Positions 1 through 7,350 of a stretch of 13,677 nt of DNA are shown here, one piece after another. The DNA comes from CAISIP01 sp031383745 (GTDB lineage Bacteria; Pseudomonadota; Gammaproteobacteria; Burkholderiales; Burkholderiaceae_C): NCBI GenBank assembly GCA_031383745.1, contig JANMZX010000021.1:1-13677 (forward strand), given 5' to 3'. The notes below the pieces were generated by a model, which was given only the letters and a program-made list of their open reading frames with translations, was not told the origin of the DNA and did no database searches. The position numbers and the translations under genes were made by a program. Every line of letters starts with the position of its first letter. The first letter of the stretch is position 1.

Positions 1-1004
1 CCGGCGTGTCGGTCACGCTGCGTTTCGTGAACGCGTCCACCTGCGCCTATCCCAAGGGCTGGGAGAACTACCGCGTGGTGGCGAGCCATGACCGCCAGCA
101 CTGGTTGCGCATTGCCACGACCTACGACGGCACGGTGATGACGGCCAGCACCACGCCTGACACCGACAGCATCTACTTCGCCTATTTCGAGCCCTATTCC
201 TGGGAGCGCCACCTCGACCTGATCGCCTCGGCAGCCGCGTCGGAACATGTGCAGGTGGAGCATCTGGGTCAGACCCTGGACGGGCACGACATCGATATGC
301 TGCGCATCACCGATGCAAGCAGCGCCGTGCCCGAGGCGCAGCGCCGCAAGATCTGGCTGATCGCCCGCCAGCACCCGGGCGAGACCATGGCCGAGTGGTT
401 CGTGGAGGGTTTTCTGGAGCGGCTGCTCGATGCCGACGACCCCAGCGCGCGTGTGTTGCTGGCCCAGTGTGTCTTCTACGTGGTGCCGAACATGAACCCG
501 GACGGCAGCGTGCGTGGCAACCTGCGCACCAACGCGGCTGGGGCCAACCTGAACCGCGAGTGGCTCGGCCCGACGATGGAGAAGTCGCCCGAGGTGTTCC
601 TGGTGCGCGCGCGCATGCAGCAAACCGGCGTGGACCTGTGCCTGGACGCCCACGGTGACGAGGCGCTGCCGGTCAACTTCGTGATCGGTTCGGACGGCAT
701 CGAAGGGTTCACGCCACGCATCCTGGGCCTGCAGGACGTGTTCAAGGCCGCGTGGGTCGCAGCCAGCCCGGATTTCCAGACCCAGGAGGGTTATGGCCCC
801 GCCCACGGCACCCGCGCCAACCCGACCCTGGCCACCAACTGGGTTGCCCAGCACTTCGACTGCCTGGCCTTCACGCTGGAGATGCCGTTCAAGGACAACG
901 CCGCCTTGCCGGATGCCGTCCATGGATGGAGTGGCGAGCGGTCGAAGAAACTCGGCGCCAGCGTGTTGCAGCCGATGCTGGCGGTGGCGGGGCGGTTGCG
1001 ATAG
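1..1004 (+). CDS. M14-family zinc carboxypeptidase (bacterial cytosolic-carboxypeptidase-like), 5' truncated by window edge
   Basis: This is a metallocarboxypeptidase of family M14, related to the bacterial cytosolic carboxypeptidases, which remove C-terminal residues from peptides. The reading frame is open to the window edge (first full codon at 3), so the true start lies upstream. The GTG at 6 is probably internal, because the visible N-terminus is already inside the beta-sandwich domain that precedes the catalytic domain in this family. Counting from the GTG, the zinc ligands are His123 and Glu126 in HPGET, and His216 in DAHGDE. Substrate-binding elements include NMNPDG and LNREW, and the catalytic glutamate is Glu292 in FTLEMPF. 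All key residues are present, so the enzyme should be active. No signal peptide can be judged because the start is missing. It is followed by an AT-rich gap and then a Fic gene on the same strand. Family assignment is firm; the substrate is unknown. Confidence 0.93.
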   Translation, partial: GVSVTLRFVNASTCAYPKGWENYRVVASHDRQHWLRIATTYDGTVMTASTTPDTDSIYFAYFEPYSWERHLDLIASAAASEHVQVEHLGQTLDGHDIDMLRITDASSAVPEAQRRKIWLIARQHPGETMAEWFVEGFLERLLDADDPSARVLLAQCVFYVVPNMNPDGSVRGNLRTNAAGANLNREWLGPTMEKSPEVFLVRARMQQTGVDLCLDAHGDEALPVNFVIGSDGIEGFTPRILGLQDVFKAAWVAASPDFQTQEGYGPAHGTRANPTLATNWVAQHFDCLAFTLEMPFKDNAALPDAVHGWSGERSKKLGASVLQPMLAVAGRLR

Positions 1005-1028
1005 CGTTCGCTGGCGGGTATCCGATGG

Positions 1029-1052
1029 CCGCAAGAATTCCCGCAAGAATTC
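1029..1052. repeat. Perfect 12-bp tandem repeat (two copies)
   Basis: The 12-mer CCGCAAGAATTC occurs at 1029-1040 and again without a gap at 1041-1052. It lies between the M14 peptidase stop and the Fic start. Each copy contains the palindrome GAATTC. It may be a regulator half-site pair or a slippage product; nothing more can be said. Confidence 0.8.
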
Positions 1053-1059
1053 CAGCTGA

Positions 1060-1090
1060 AATTACGATATATTTATATTCGACATATAGT
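1060..1090 (+). promoter_or_regulatory. AT-rich promoter/operator-like stretch upstream of the Fic gene
   Basis: This is one of the few AT-rich stretches in the window. It contains two abutting copies of TATATT (1068-1073 and 1074-1079), either of which could serve as a -10 box, and an imperfect inverted repeat CGATATA/TATATTCG around the same point. No convincing -35 box is seen at 17 bp. The composition contrasts with the GC-rich genes on either side, which suggests the Fic gene has its own promoter and may be an acquired unit. This is inference from composition only. Confidence 0.4.
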
Positions 1091-1095
1091 TGCGC

Positions 1096-2313
1096 ATGCT
1101 CCCAATGTCGCAAAAAATCCGGTTGTGGGATCACCCGTCCCAGATGGAGCCCTTGCTTCCTGGCGAGCCGTGGCTGGGTGAACTGGCCGAGCGTGCGCAC
1201 GACCTGACCCGCGGCGCCGACCAGTTGGCTGGCAAATGCCAGCCCGGCGCACTCGATGGCTTGCGCGGTCTGCTGCGGGCCATGAACTCCTACTACTCCA
1301 ACCGGATCGAGGGCCAGCACACCTTGCCAGTGGAGATAGAACAAGCCCTGCGCAACGACTATTCTGCGGATGCTGACAAAGCGCGGCGTCAGAGGCTGGC
1401 GCTGGCCCATATGGCGACCGAACAAGCACTGGAGCAGCGTTGGCCGGCGTGGGACGCCCGGAAAGTCTGGTCTGCCCAGATGGTGCGCGACATTCACCAA
1501 GACCTGTTTGCCCGATTGAGCGACCCCGACCGGACCTTGCCCGAAGGCGTGCCCTTGATCCCCGGCGCATTGCGCGATCGCGAAGTCAGTGTCGGGCGCC
1601 ATGCCGCGCCCGCCGCCGCGGTGCTGGTGGATTTCCTGGAGCGTTGGAGCGGGTTCTACTCACAGGTCAGGCGGGGAGAAATGCAGTTGCTGGCAGTGGC
1701 GGCATCCCACCACCGGCTGGCCTGGATCCATCCGTTTCGAGATGGCAATGGCCGGGTGGTCCGCCTGCACACGCATCTGGCTTTGGGCCAAATGGGCCTG
1801 ACCAACGGGCTTTGGTCGCCGCTTCGGGCTTTCGCGCGCAGCCACGACGCCTACTATGCCCATTTGGCGGCGGCCGATGCGCCGCGGGCCGGCGATCTGG
1901 ATGGTCGGGGCAACCTCTCGGAGCGTGCGCTCTGTGAATGGATTGCTTTTGTGCTTGACCAGTGCCTGGACCAGGTGCGGTTCATGACCGGCTTGATGGA
2001 CCTGGGTCGGATGAAAGAACGTATTGCCGCCTGCCTGAGTTTTGAAGAGCAGGTGGTGCGCCAAGGGGTGCGTACCGAAGCGCTTCGCGCCTTGCACTAT
2101 CTGTTTGCCATCCAGGGCGCATTGGAGCGGGCCGACTTCAAGGCCCAACTGGGACTGGGCGAACGATTGGCGACGGCGCAGGTGTCCGCCTTGCTCAAAC
2201 GTGGGCTTTTGCTCACCGACAGCCCCTACGGCAAGCTGCGCTTTGGCGTGCCGCAACATGCGCTGCGCTTCTACTTTCCGGGCTTGTGGCCAGAGGCCGA
2301 ACGTGGCAGTTGA
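1096..2313 (+). CDS. Fic-domain protein (putative AMP-transferase) with N-terminal inhibitory motif
   Basis: Fic proteins transfer AMP (or another nucleotide moiety) from a nucleotide cofactor to hydroxyl side chains of target proteins. The catalytic motif is complete, HPFRDGNGRVVR at residues 212-223, with catalytic His212 and the Asp that binds Mg. Upstream, SNRIEG at 68-73 matches the autoinhibitory pattern (S/T)xxxE(G/N). Its Glu72 would push the nucleotide into a non-productive position, as in class II Fic proteins whose inhibitory helix is N-terminal in the same chain. A flap-like segment with VSVGRH lies near residue 160, and the last ~80 residues look like a winged-helix module. No separate antitoxin gene is adjacent, as expected for a self-inhibited class. 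The start is uncertain: TTG 1090, ATG 1096 and ATG 1105 are in frame and none has a clear Shine-Dalgarno; ATG 1096 is chosen. The target protein is unknown. The next gene starts 40 bp downstream on the same strand. Confidence 0.92.
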   Translation: MLPMSQKIRLWDHPSQMEPLLPGEPWLGELAERAHDLTRGADQLAGKCQPGALDGLRGLLRAMNSYYSNRIEGQHTLPVEIEQALRNDYSADADKARRQRLALAHMATEQALEQRWPAWDARKVWSAQMVRDIHQDLFARLSDPDRTLPEGVPLIPGALRDREVSVGRHAAPAAAVLVDFLERWSGFYSQVRRGEMQLLAVAASHHRLAWIHPFRDGNGRVVRLHTHLALGQMGLTNGLWSPLRAFARSHDAYYAHLAAADAPRAGDLDGRGNLSERALCEWIAFVLDQCLDQVRFMTGLMDLGRMKERIAACLSFEEQVVRQGVRTEALRALHYLFAIQGALERADFKAQLGLGERLATAQVSALLKRGLLLTDSPYGKLRFGVPQHALRFYFPGLWPEAERGS

Positions 2314-2353
2314 GATGGACCGTGCGGTTGTTGCCAATTCTCGGGAGAAGCGA

Positions 2354-3475
2354 ATGTCAAAACCACGGGGCCGCGAACTCGGCCTGCCGTTTCCCGGGCA
2401 CACCGGCCCGTTCAATGCCATCACCGACGTGCCGGGTGTGCTGGTCGGCTATGCCACGCTGGACGGTCAGTCCGTCGACGGCAAGACGATCAAGACCGGG
2501 GTGACGGCCATCTTGCCGCGGGGTTACCACCCCGAGCCCCAGCCGGTGTGGGCCGGCATCCACCGTTTCAATGGCAATGGCGAGATGACCGGCACCCACT
2601 GGATCGAGGACGCGGGTTATTTTTTCGGCCCCGTCTGCATCACCAATACCCACAGCGTCGGTATCGTCCACCATGCGGCCGTGCGCTGGACGCTCCGTCA
2701 CTACGCGTCGGTCGGGGCAGACAAGCACATCTGGGCCATGCCGGTGGTGGCCGAGACCTATGACGGCCGCCACAACGACATCGACGGCCAGCATGTGACC
2801 GAGGCCGATGCACTGGCCGCACTGGACGGAGCGCGTGCCGGCCCGGTGGCCGAAGGCAACGTCGGTGGTGGCAACGGCATGCGCAGTTACCAGTTCAAGG
2901 GCGGCACCGGCACCGCGTCGCGCGCCGTGGCCATCGACGGCCGCGCCTACACCGTGGCCGCGCTGGTGCAGAGCAACCATGGTGTGCGCGACAGCTTCAC
3001 CGTGCTGGGCGTGCCGGTGGGCAGACACCTGCCGCTGGGCAGCGACGCCGCGCAGGAGCTGGGCTCGATCATCATCATCCTGGCAACCGACGCGCCCATG
3101 CTGCCACACCAGCTGCAGCGCCTGGCGCGGCGTGCCGCCATCGGTTTCGGGCGCAACGGCACCTTTGGCGGCAACTCGTCGGGTGACATCTTCCTGGCCT
3201 TCAGCACGGCCAATGCCAAGCCGTTGCCACAGTTGTCGCCATCCCATCTGAGCATGGAACACGTCAACGACGGCGCGTGTGACGCGCTCTACCTGGGCGC
3301 GGTGCAGTGCACGGAAGAGGCGGTCATCAACGCGATGCTGGCAGCGGAGGACGCGCCGGAAATCGGTCCGGAGGCAGGCATCTGCAAGGCGCTGGACCAC
3401 GGGGAACTGGTGCGCATCATGGCGCACTATGGGCGCATGGGAGCTGCACACGCTCCCGAAGCTGGCCCCCGGTGA
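2354..3475 (+). CDS. S58-family aminopeptidase (DmpA/BapA-like, self-processing)
   Basis: This is a peptidase family S58 protein, like L-aminopeptidase D-Ala-esterase DmpA and the beta-peptidyl aminopeptidases. These are made as one chain that cleaves itself in front of a serine, which then becomes the N-terminal nucleophile of the beta subunit. Its 373 residues match the usual length of about 375. Signature blocks are visible in order: ITDVPGVLVG (22-32), NGNGEMTGTHWIEDAG (73-88), ITNTHSVG (96-103), EGNVGGGNGMRSYQFKGG (167-184) and GNSSGD (273-278). By alignment from memory with NGSGD of DmpA, the nucleophile should be Ser276, with cleavage before it. The reading frame is open further upstream inside the Fic gene, but ATG 2354 has GGGAGA 5-6 bp before it and gives the normal family N-terminus. 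There is no signal peptide, so it is probably cytoplasmic. It may be cotranscribed with the Fic gene 40 bp upstream. Substrate is unknown; small peptides, amides or beta-peptides are possible. Confidence 0.95.
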   Translation: MSKPRGRELGLPFPGHTGPFNAITDVPGVLVGYATLDGQSVDGKTIKTGVTAILPRGYHPEPQPVWAGIHRFNGNGEMTGTHWIEDAGYFFGPVCITNTHSVGIVHHAAVRWTLRHYASVGADKHIWAMPVVAETYDGRHNDIDGQHVTEADALAALDGARAGPVAEGNVGGGNGMRSYQFKGGTGTASRAVAIDGRAYTVAALVQSNHGVRDSFTVLGVPVGRHLPLGSDAAQELGSIIIILATDAPMLPHQLQRLARRAAIGFGRNGTFGGNSSGDIFLAFSTANAKPLPQLSPSHLSMEHVNDGACDALYLGAVQCTEEAVINAMLAAEDAPEIGPEAGICKALDHGELVRIMAHYGRMGAAHAPEAGPR

Positions 3476-3496
3476 ACGCGGGCAGTGCGGGAGCCC

Positions 3497-4000
3497 TCAA
3501 ACCGAAATCACGCGCTGCAACAGGCCGAACGACACCCGCCACTCCAGCCCGTCCTCGCAGGCGATGGACGCAGTTTTCTGGTTGATGCGCCGGATGGTGC
3601 CGAACTTGCGGATCAGGTCGCGGCCCTCGAAACTCACGGTGTCGCCCGGGGCAAAATCCTCGCGGCTCAGCCGCACCGGCGCCGGGGCAGGGGCTTGTAC
3701 CGGCATGGACTCCGGGTGGACGTCGATGGCCGCATACGGCATCCAGCGCCGCGCCAGATCGTGCGCGCATTCCACCATCACCTGATCTGGCCGGAAGTCG
3801 ATCACCCGGCCCTTGCGCAGCTGGTTGGCCCGTACATCGAGATAGTCCACCGCCTGCCCCACATGCAGGTGCCGCCGGATCGCCATGATGCGTGTTGGTT
3901 GCAGCAGCAGGTGGTCGAGTGCGGTGCGCAGCTGCAGCAGCTCCAGGTCGCTGGCCTGGCTGGCCAGTGTGCTCATCAGGTCGTGCCAGTCTTGTTTCAT
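3497..4000 (-). CDS. Hypothetical protein with two SH3-like/KOW-like modules
   Basis: I do not recognise this 167-residue protein. It begins with a predicted helical segment (about 5-40, rich in Leu and Ala). Two similar beta-rich modules follow, at about 46-94 and 116-165, joined by a proline/alanine linker containing QAPAPAPV. Each module starts with an (I/F)xxGxxV turn, continues with a basic stretch and a GxI/GxV strand (KGRVIDF in the first, KFGTIRRI in the second), and ends in a V/I-x-C strand (VMVEC, ASIAC) and an aromatic-containing strand. This layout resembles small SH3 or KOW-type barrels that bind nucleic acid or protein, but that is inference. No signal peptide or membrane segment is seen. 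Its stop is 21 bp from the convergent S58 peptidase stop. The start lies 39 bp past the stop of the DUF4143 ATPase on the same strand, so the two may be cotranscribed. No clear Shine-Dalgarno precedes ATG 4000. Confidence 0.8.
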   Translation of the reverse strand: MKQDWHDLMSTLASQASDLELLQLRTALDHLLLQPTRIMAIRRHLHVGQAVDYLDVRANQLRKGRVIDFRPDQVMVECAHDLARRWMPYAAIDVHPESMPVQAPAPAPVRLSREDFAPGDTVSFEGRDLIRKFGTIRRINQKTASIACEDGLEWRVSFGLLQRVISV

Positions 4001-4039
4001 GGTGTGTCGCCCGAAAAGCGCAATTGAAGTCGAGAAATG

Positions 4040-5254
4040 TCATCGTGCCGCTATGTTCCCCCCACGCAGAGCCAGCAGATCTTCCATCAACGCCAGCAAT
4101 GGCAGGTGCTCGATACCGCCCGACATCGGGTAACGGGTGTTGGCGCTGCTCACAAGCAGCCGCCGGGTCGTGCCCAGATCGTCGCACGCTATGTGAAAAC
4201 CCTTGCCCGCCACCGGGACACTGGAGCGTTTGATTTCCACCGCCCACAACGCCCCGCCGGGAAGCTCCAGAACAAGGTCGATTTCAGCCCCGACTGCGGT
4301 TCGGTAATAACTCGCCTGTGTGCCTGCCGGAGCACACGCCAGCAGGTTCTCGATGATCCAGCCCTCCCAGCTGCCACCCACCACCGGGTGCGAGAGAAGC
4401 GAGGTTGAATCGCCCAAACCCAGCAAGGCATGCACCAACCCGCTGTCGCGCACGAACACCTTGGGGGCCTTGACCAGGCGTTTGCTCGACTGCTTCGCCC
4501 AGGGCTGCAGGCGGCGCACCAGCATCAGGTCGCACAACAGATCGAGGTAACGGGCGACCGTTTGGCCGCTCACGCCCAACGAGGCAGCAAGCCGGGCAGC
4601 GTTCAGCATTTGCGCTTGTTCGTAGGCGAGCATCGTCCAGAACTGCCGCAAGGTTTGCGCCGGGATGCGTGGCCCGAGCTGCGGTATGTCGCGTTCGAGG
4701 TAAGTGCTGATGAACTGTTGGCGCCAGCGCAGGCTGGCCGCGTCGCTGCGCGCCAGGTAGGAGTCGGGAAAGCCACCACGCAGCCATAAAGCACCGGGTG
4801 TGGCCGCCTCGCCGGCGGGCAATTCGGTAACCACGAAGGGGGCCAGCTCCACATAGGCCAGTCGACCGGCAAGGCTCTCGGACGATTGCGACAACAGGTC
4901 TATGCTGGCCGACCCGAGCAGCAGGAACTGCGCATTGCGCCCGCCGCTTCTTCTGCGCTGGTCAATGACACCGCGCAGCGTGGCAAACAGGCCCGGCATG
5001 CGCTGCACTTCATCCAGAATCACCAGCCGGTCGGCATGGCGGGCGAAAAATGCGGAAGGATCGCTCAGTTGCGCGACGTCGGTAGGGGTTTCCAGGTCAA
5101 GGTACAAGGCTGGCGCTGCGTCCTGTGGCAGCAGGTTCTCCGCGAATTGATGCGCCAGAGTGGTCTTGCCGACCTGGCGCGGCCCGAGGATGGCCACTGC
5201 AGGGAATTCCTGCAGGTATTCACGGAGATGGCCGAGGACTTGGCGCTGGAACAT
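4040..5254 (-). CDS. AAA-family ATPase with C-terminal DUF4143 domain
   Basis: This 404-residue protein has the two-part layout of the common prokaryotic ATPase/DUF4143 family. Walker A is GPRQVGKTT at 24-32, Walker B is LVILDEVQ at 77-84, and a sensor-like strand LLLGSAS lies at 111-117. The C-terminal part carries a PD-(D/E)xK-like signature, with Glu324 and Asp326 in GAEIDLVL and Glu340 and Lys342 in VEIKRS, which suggests a nuclease-type fold. Family members are mobile accessory genes of unknown role, sometimes proposed to act in defence or toxin-antitoxin-like systems. The frame is open to 5395, but ATG 5254 gives the normal family start (MFQRQ, then the P-loop about 20 residues later), and the upstream extension covers the likely promoter. 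No Shine-Dalgarno is visible. The gene appears intact. It sits between an unrecognised gene and an HNH remnant in what looks like an accessory insert. Confidence 0.93.
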   Translation of the reverse strand: MFQRQVLGHLREYLQEFPAVAILGPRQVGKTTLAHQFAENLLPQDAAPALYLDLETPTDVAQLSDPSAFFARHADRLVILDEVQRMPGLFATLRGVIDQRRRSGGRNAQFLLLGSASIDLLSQSSESLAGRLAYVELAPFVVTELPAGEAATPGALWLRGGFPDSYLARSDAASLRWRQQFISTYLERDIPQLGPRIPAQTLRQFWTMLAYEQAQMLNAARLAASLGVSGQTVARYLDLLCDLMLVRRLQPWAKQSSKRLVKAPKVFVRDSGLVHALLGLGDSTSLLSHPVVGGSWEGWIIENLLACAPAGTQASYYRTAVGAEIDLVLELPGGALWAVEIKRSSVPVAGKGFHIACDDLGTTRRLLVSSANTRYPMSGGIEHLPLLALMEDLLALRGGNIAAR

Positions 5255-5260
5255 GGTTGC

Positions 5261-5295
5261 AATTATTCCATAGGATGGAAGATTTGCAATGTCAA
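5261..5295 (-). promoter_or_regulatory. Candidate promoter of the DUF4143 ATPase gene
   Basis: On the minus strand a perfect -35 hexamer TTGACA lies at 5295-5290. Seventeen bases on is TATGGA (5272-5267), followed directly by the AT-rich ATAATT. The region is clearly more AT-rich than the genes around it. If TATGGA is the -10 box, transcription would begin within a few bases of ATG 5254, giving a leaderless or nearly leaderless message. This agrees with the lack of a Shine-Dalgarno. The -10 match is weak (3 of 6). Confidence 0.4.
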
Positions 5296-5361
5296 TGTTC
5301 AAGAAATTGGCACAAACCGTTCCGACCCCATGGTGAATCCGCTGGCCCGATGAGCAGAGTG

Positions 5362-5742
5362 TCAGCTGACAAATCCAAACCTTCGCGCATGCCACTCCAG
5401 AAATTCAGGTGCCGGATGAAAACGCTCAGGCGGTCGTATGCGCTTTCCATCAAACTGCAGCAGGCCAGCAGCCAGAAACGGATCGTTGGTTTTCGCGTGC
5501 AGCCCGGGAGAAACCCGCACGGTGAAGTCGTCTGGCATGACGGTGATCAAACCTTGGTCGAAGGCCCGGTCGTGCAGGGCTGACAGGCACAATCCGTTTT
5601 GTGGATTGAGTCGGTTCTTCGTGTCCTCGCTCCATGGCACGATGTGGCTCGCGATGACAAGTTGTTCATGGCGGAGACCGGAAATGCAGCAGGTTGCGTC
5701 GTAGCCGGCCAAAACGGCGCGACGGTAGCCCGCGTTCTCGCC
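5362..5742 (-). pseudogene. HNH endonuclease (HNH_2 type), N-terminally truncated remnant
   Basis: The encoded segment is the C-terminal HNH nuclease domain of a longer family of restriction-like endonucleases. The zinc-finger-type HNH core is complete: CCISGL, then ASHIVPW, then NPQNGLCLSALHDRAFDQG, and the usual tail ending in FLEWHARRFGF. Full-length relatives carry roughly 150-200 residues before this domain (from memory), and these are absent. Homology-like sequence (GENAGYRRAVLAGYD) starts at the first codon after the gshA TAG and stays in the gshA frame, with no ATG. The only candidate start is TTG at 5712, which would already be at the edge of the domain. It is therefore best read as a remnant with a breakpoint at about 5742, although a short translated product of 116 residues from TTG 5712 (5712-5362) cannot be excluded. 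It is adjacent to a DUF4143 ATPase gene, another mobile-type gene. Confidence 0.75.
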
Positions 5743-7299
5743 CTACGCGTAATACCCCGCCACATAGTCCTCGAAACTCCCCTGCTCGTTCTCCTCGATG
5801 CGTTTTTGCAGAGCCAGCGAGTCGGCCGCGCTGACCTTGAATCGCTGCAGCGTTTCGCCCTCCAGCGGCTGCGCCAGCAGGGACTGTTTGTGCTGCTGCG
5901 ACACCGCCATGGCGTACTTGAAGAAGCCCCCGTGGTCGCGGGCCGCCTCCAGGATCTGCGCCGAGGGGCAGAGGTCGGGCTGGTCGATGCGCTGGCGCAA
6001 CTGCGCCATGGCGCTGGCATAGCGATCACCACCGTAGGCGGCGTCCAGCATCCCGGCGAACGGGGCCATGTCGTCGAACAATTCGTGCGCCAGTGGCCGC
6101 ATGGGCTGCTCGCGGTTGTGCACCAGCAGGTGCAGGTCGGGCTGGCGGCCGCGGGTGACGACGCGGCGCTTGTTCTCGTCGTTCTCGCCCTGCTCGCGCG
6201 CGCTGATGGGCGGGCTGTCGCGGAACAGGCACATCAGCAGCAGCACGTCGGCAAAACTGCCCTGCTCGGGCGTGATGCCGATGTCGACCATCGGGTTCAG
6301 GTCGAACAGGCGCATCTCGATGTATTCCACGCCCTGCGTGCGCAGCGCCCTGGCGGGGCGGTCGCGGCCGACCCGTTTGGGGCGCATCGCGGCGTAGAAC
6401 TCGTTCTCGATCTGCAGCAGGTTGGCGTTGAGCTGCTTCCAGTGGTCGCCTTCGCGCACGCCGAGCTCCTGGTAGTACGGGTCGGGCGTGCGGATGGCGG
6501 CATCCAGCGCGTCGGTGTACTCGTACAGCGAGTTGAAGCTGACGTGCAGGTTGGTCTGCGCACTGTTCTGGTAACCCAGGTCGCTCATGCGCAGGCTGGT
6601 GGCATAGGGGCCGTACAGCGTGCCCGGCACCAGTTCCTGCAGGTCGGACTTGCGCCCGCGCAGGAACGACTGGCAGATGGCGGGCGAGGCGCCGAACAGG
6701 TAAGGCACCAGCCAGCCGTAACGCAGGAAGTTGCGGATCAGGCCGAAGTAGCGTGTGCTGGCGAAGTTCTGCAGCGAGTCCTGGCTGTCGCAGCAGCCGT
6801 GCAGCGCCTCCCAGAAGGTATCGGGCAGCGACCAGTTGTAGTGCACGCCGGCGATCGTCTGCATCTGGCGGCCGTAGCGCAGGCCCAGGCCTTCGCGGTA
6901 GACGTACTTGAACCGGGCCTTGTTGGAGCTGCCGTAGTCGGCCAGCGGGATATTGCTGTCGTCTCCGAGCAGGCAGGGCATGGAACTGGCCCACATCGTC
7001 TCCGTGCCCAGGCGCGGGGTGGTGAAGCGGTGGATGTCACGCAGGAACTGCAGCGGAAATGCCGGGTCCTTGCTGGGCGGGGTGATGAATTCGAGCAGTG
7101 CCTCGGAATAGTCGGTGGTGATCCACGGGTGGGTGAGTTTGGAGCCCAATGTCGCCGGATGCGGCGTCTGCGCCAGGTGGCCGTCCGGGTCGACACGCAG
7201 ACACTCCTTCTCGTATCCGCGCTGGATACCCTGCAGCACCTGCGCCTGCACGCGGCCCGAAAACTGCGCCTGTGCGTCGCAACACGTGAACTTCAACAT
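5743..7299 (-). CDS. gshA: Glutamate-cysteine ligase, E. coli-type
   Basis: This enzyme joins L-glutamate and L-cysteine using ATP, the first step of glutathione synthesis in the cytoplasm. The protein is 518 residues, the same length as E. coli GshA. Near the N-terminus it has GIQRGYEKECLRV (24-36) and HPWITTDYSEALLEFITP (57-74). By alignment from memory with E. coli, Glu30, Glu32, Asp63 and Glu70 occupy the metal- and glutamate-binding positions Glu27, Glu29, Asp60 and Glu67. Other conserved blocks are KARFKYVYREGLGLRYGRQM and AGVHYNWSLP. The reading frame is intact and ends in VAGYYA and TAG. ATG 7299 is the usual family start; a weak AGG element lies about 12 bp upstream. The gene follows the amidase on the same strand after 51 bp, so transcription could be shared, but the functions are not obviously linked. 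Confidence 0.97.
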   Translation of the reverse strand: MLKFTCCDAQAQFSGRVQAQVLQGIQRGYEKECLRVDPDGHLAQTPHPATLGSKLTHPWITTDYSEALLEFITPPSKDPAFPLQFLRDIHRFTTPRLGTETMWASSMPCLLGDDSNIPLADYGSSNKARFKYVYREGLGLRYGRQMQTIAGVHYNWSLPDTFWEALHGCCDSQDSLQNFASTRYFGLIRNFLRYGWLVPYLFGASPAICQSFLRGRKSDLQELVPGTLYGPYATSLRMSDLGYQNSAQTNLHVSFNSLYEYTDALDAAIRTPDPYYQELGVREGDHWKQLNANLLQIENEFYAAMRPKRVGRDRPARALRTQGVEYIEMRLFDLNPMVDIGITPEQGSFADVLLLMCLFRDSPPISAREQGENDENKRRVVTRGRQPDLHLLVHNREQPMRPLAHELFDDMAPFAGMLDAAYGGDRYASAMAQLRQRIDQPDLCPSAQILEAARDHGGFFKYAMAVSQQHKQSLLAQPLEGETLQRFKVSAADSLALQKRIEENEQGSFEDYVAGYYA

Positions 7300-7350
7300 A
7301 TGCCGTACAACCTGTGAGTCAAATCGGCAGGCAGTATGGCAGCTTTTGGA

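Noticed and set aside
1096..2313. Fic protein as the toxin of a two-gene toxin-antitoxin pair
   Set aside because: No small antitoxin gene is adjacent, and the inhibitory motif SNRIEG is within the same chain.
2042..2353. N-terminal extension of the S58 peptidase inside the Fic gene
   Set aside because: The extension is Cys/Arg/Pro-rich out-of-frame Fic sequence, and ATG 2354 has its own Shine-Dalgarno and gives the normal family N-terminus.
3476..3496. Terminator hairpin between the S58 peptidase and the convergent gene
   Set aside because: Only a 4-bp GGGC/GCCC pairing is present and there is no T-run.
3417..4247. Minus-strand open frame of 276 codons over the hypothetical gene
   Set aside because: Arg/Gly/Pro-rich shadow frame that crosses from one real gene into another.
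5599..7317. Long plus-strand open frame of 572 codons
   Set aside because: It lies antisense to gshA, whose protein matches a known enzyme over its full length; the open frame is a by-product of high GC.
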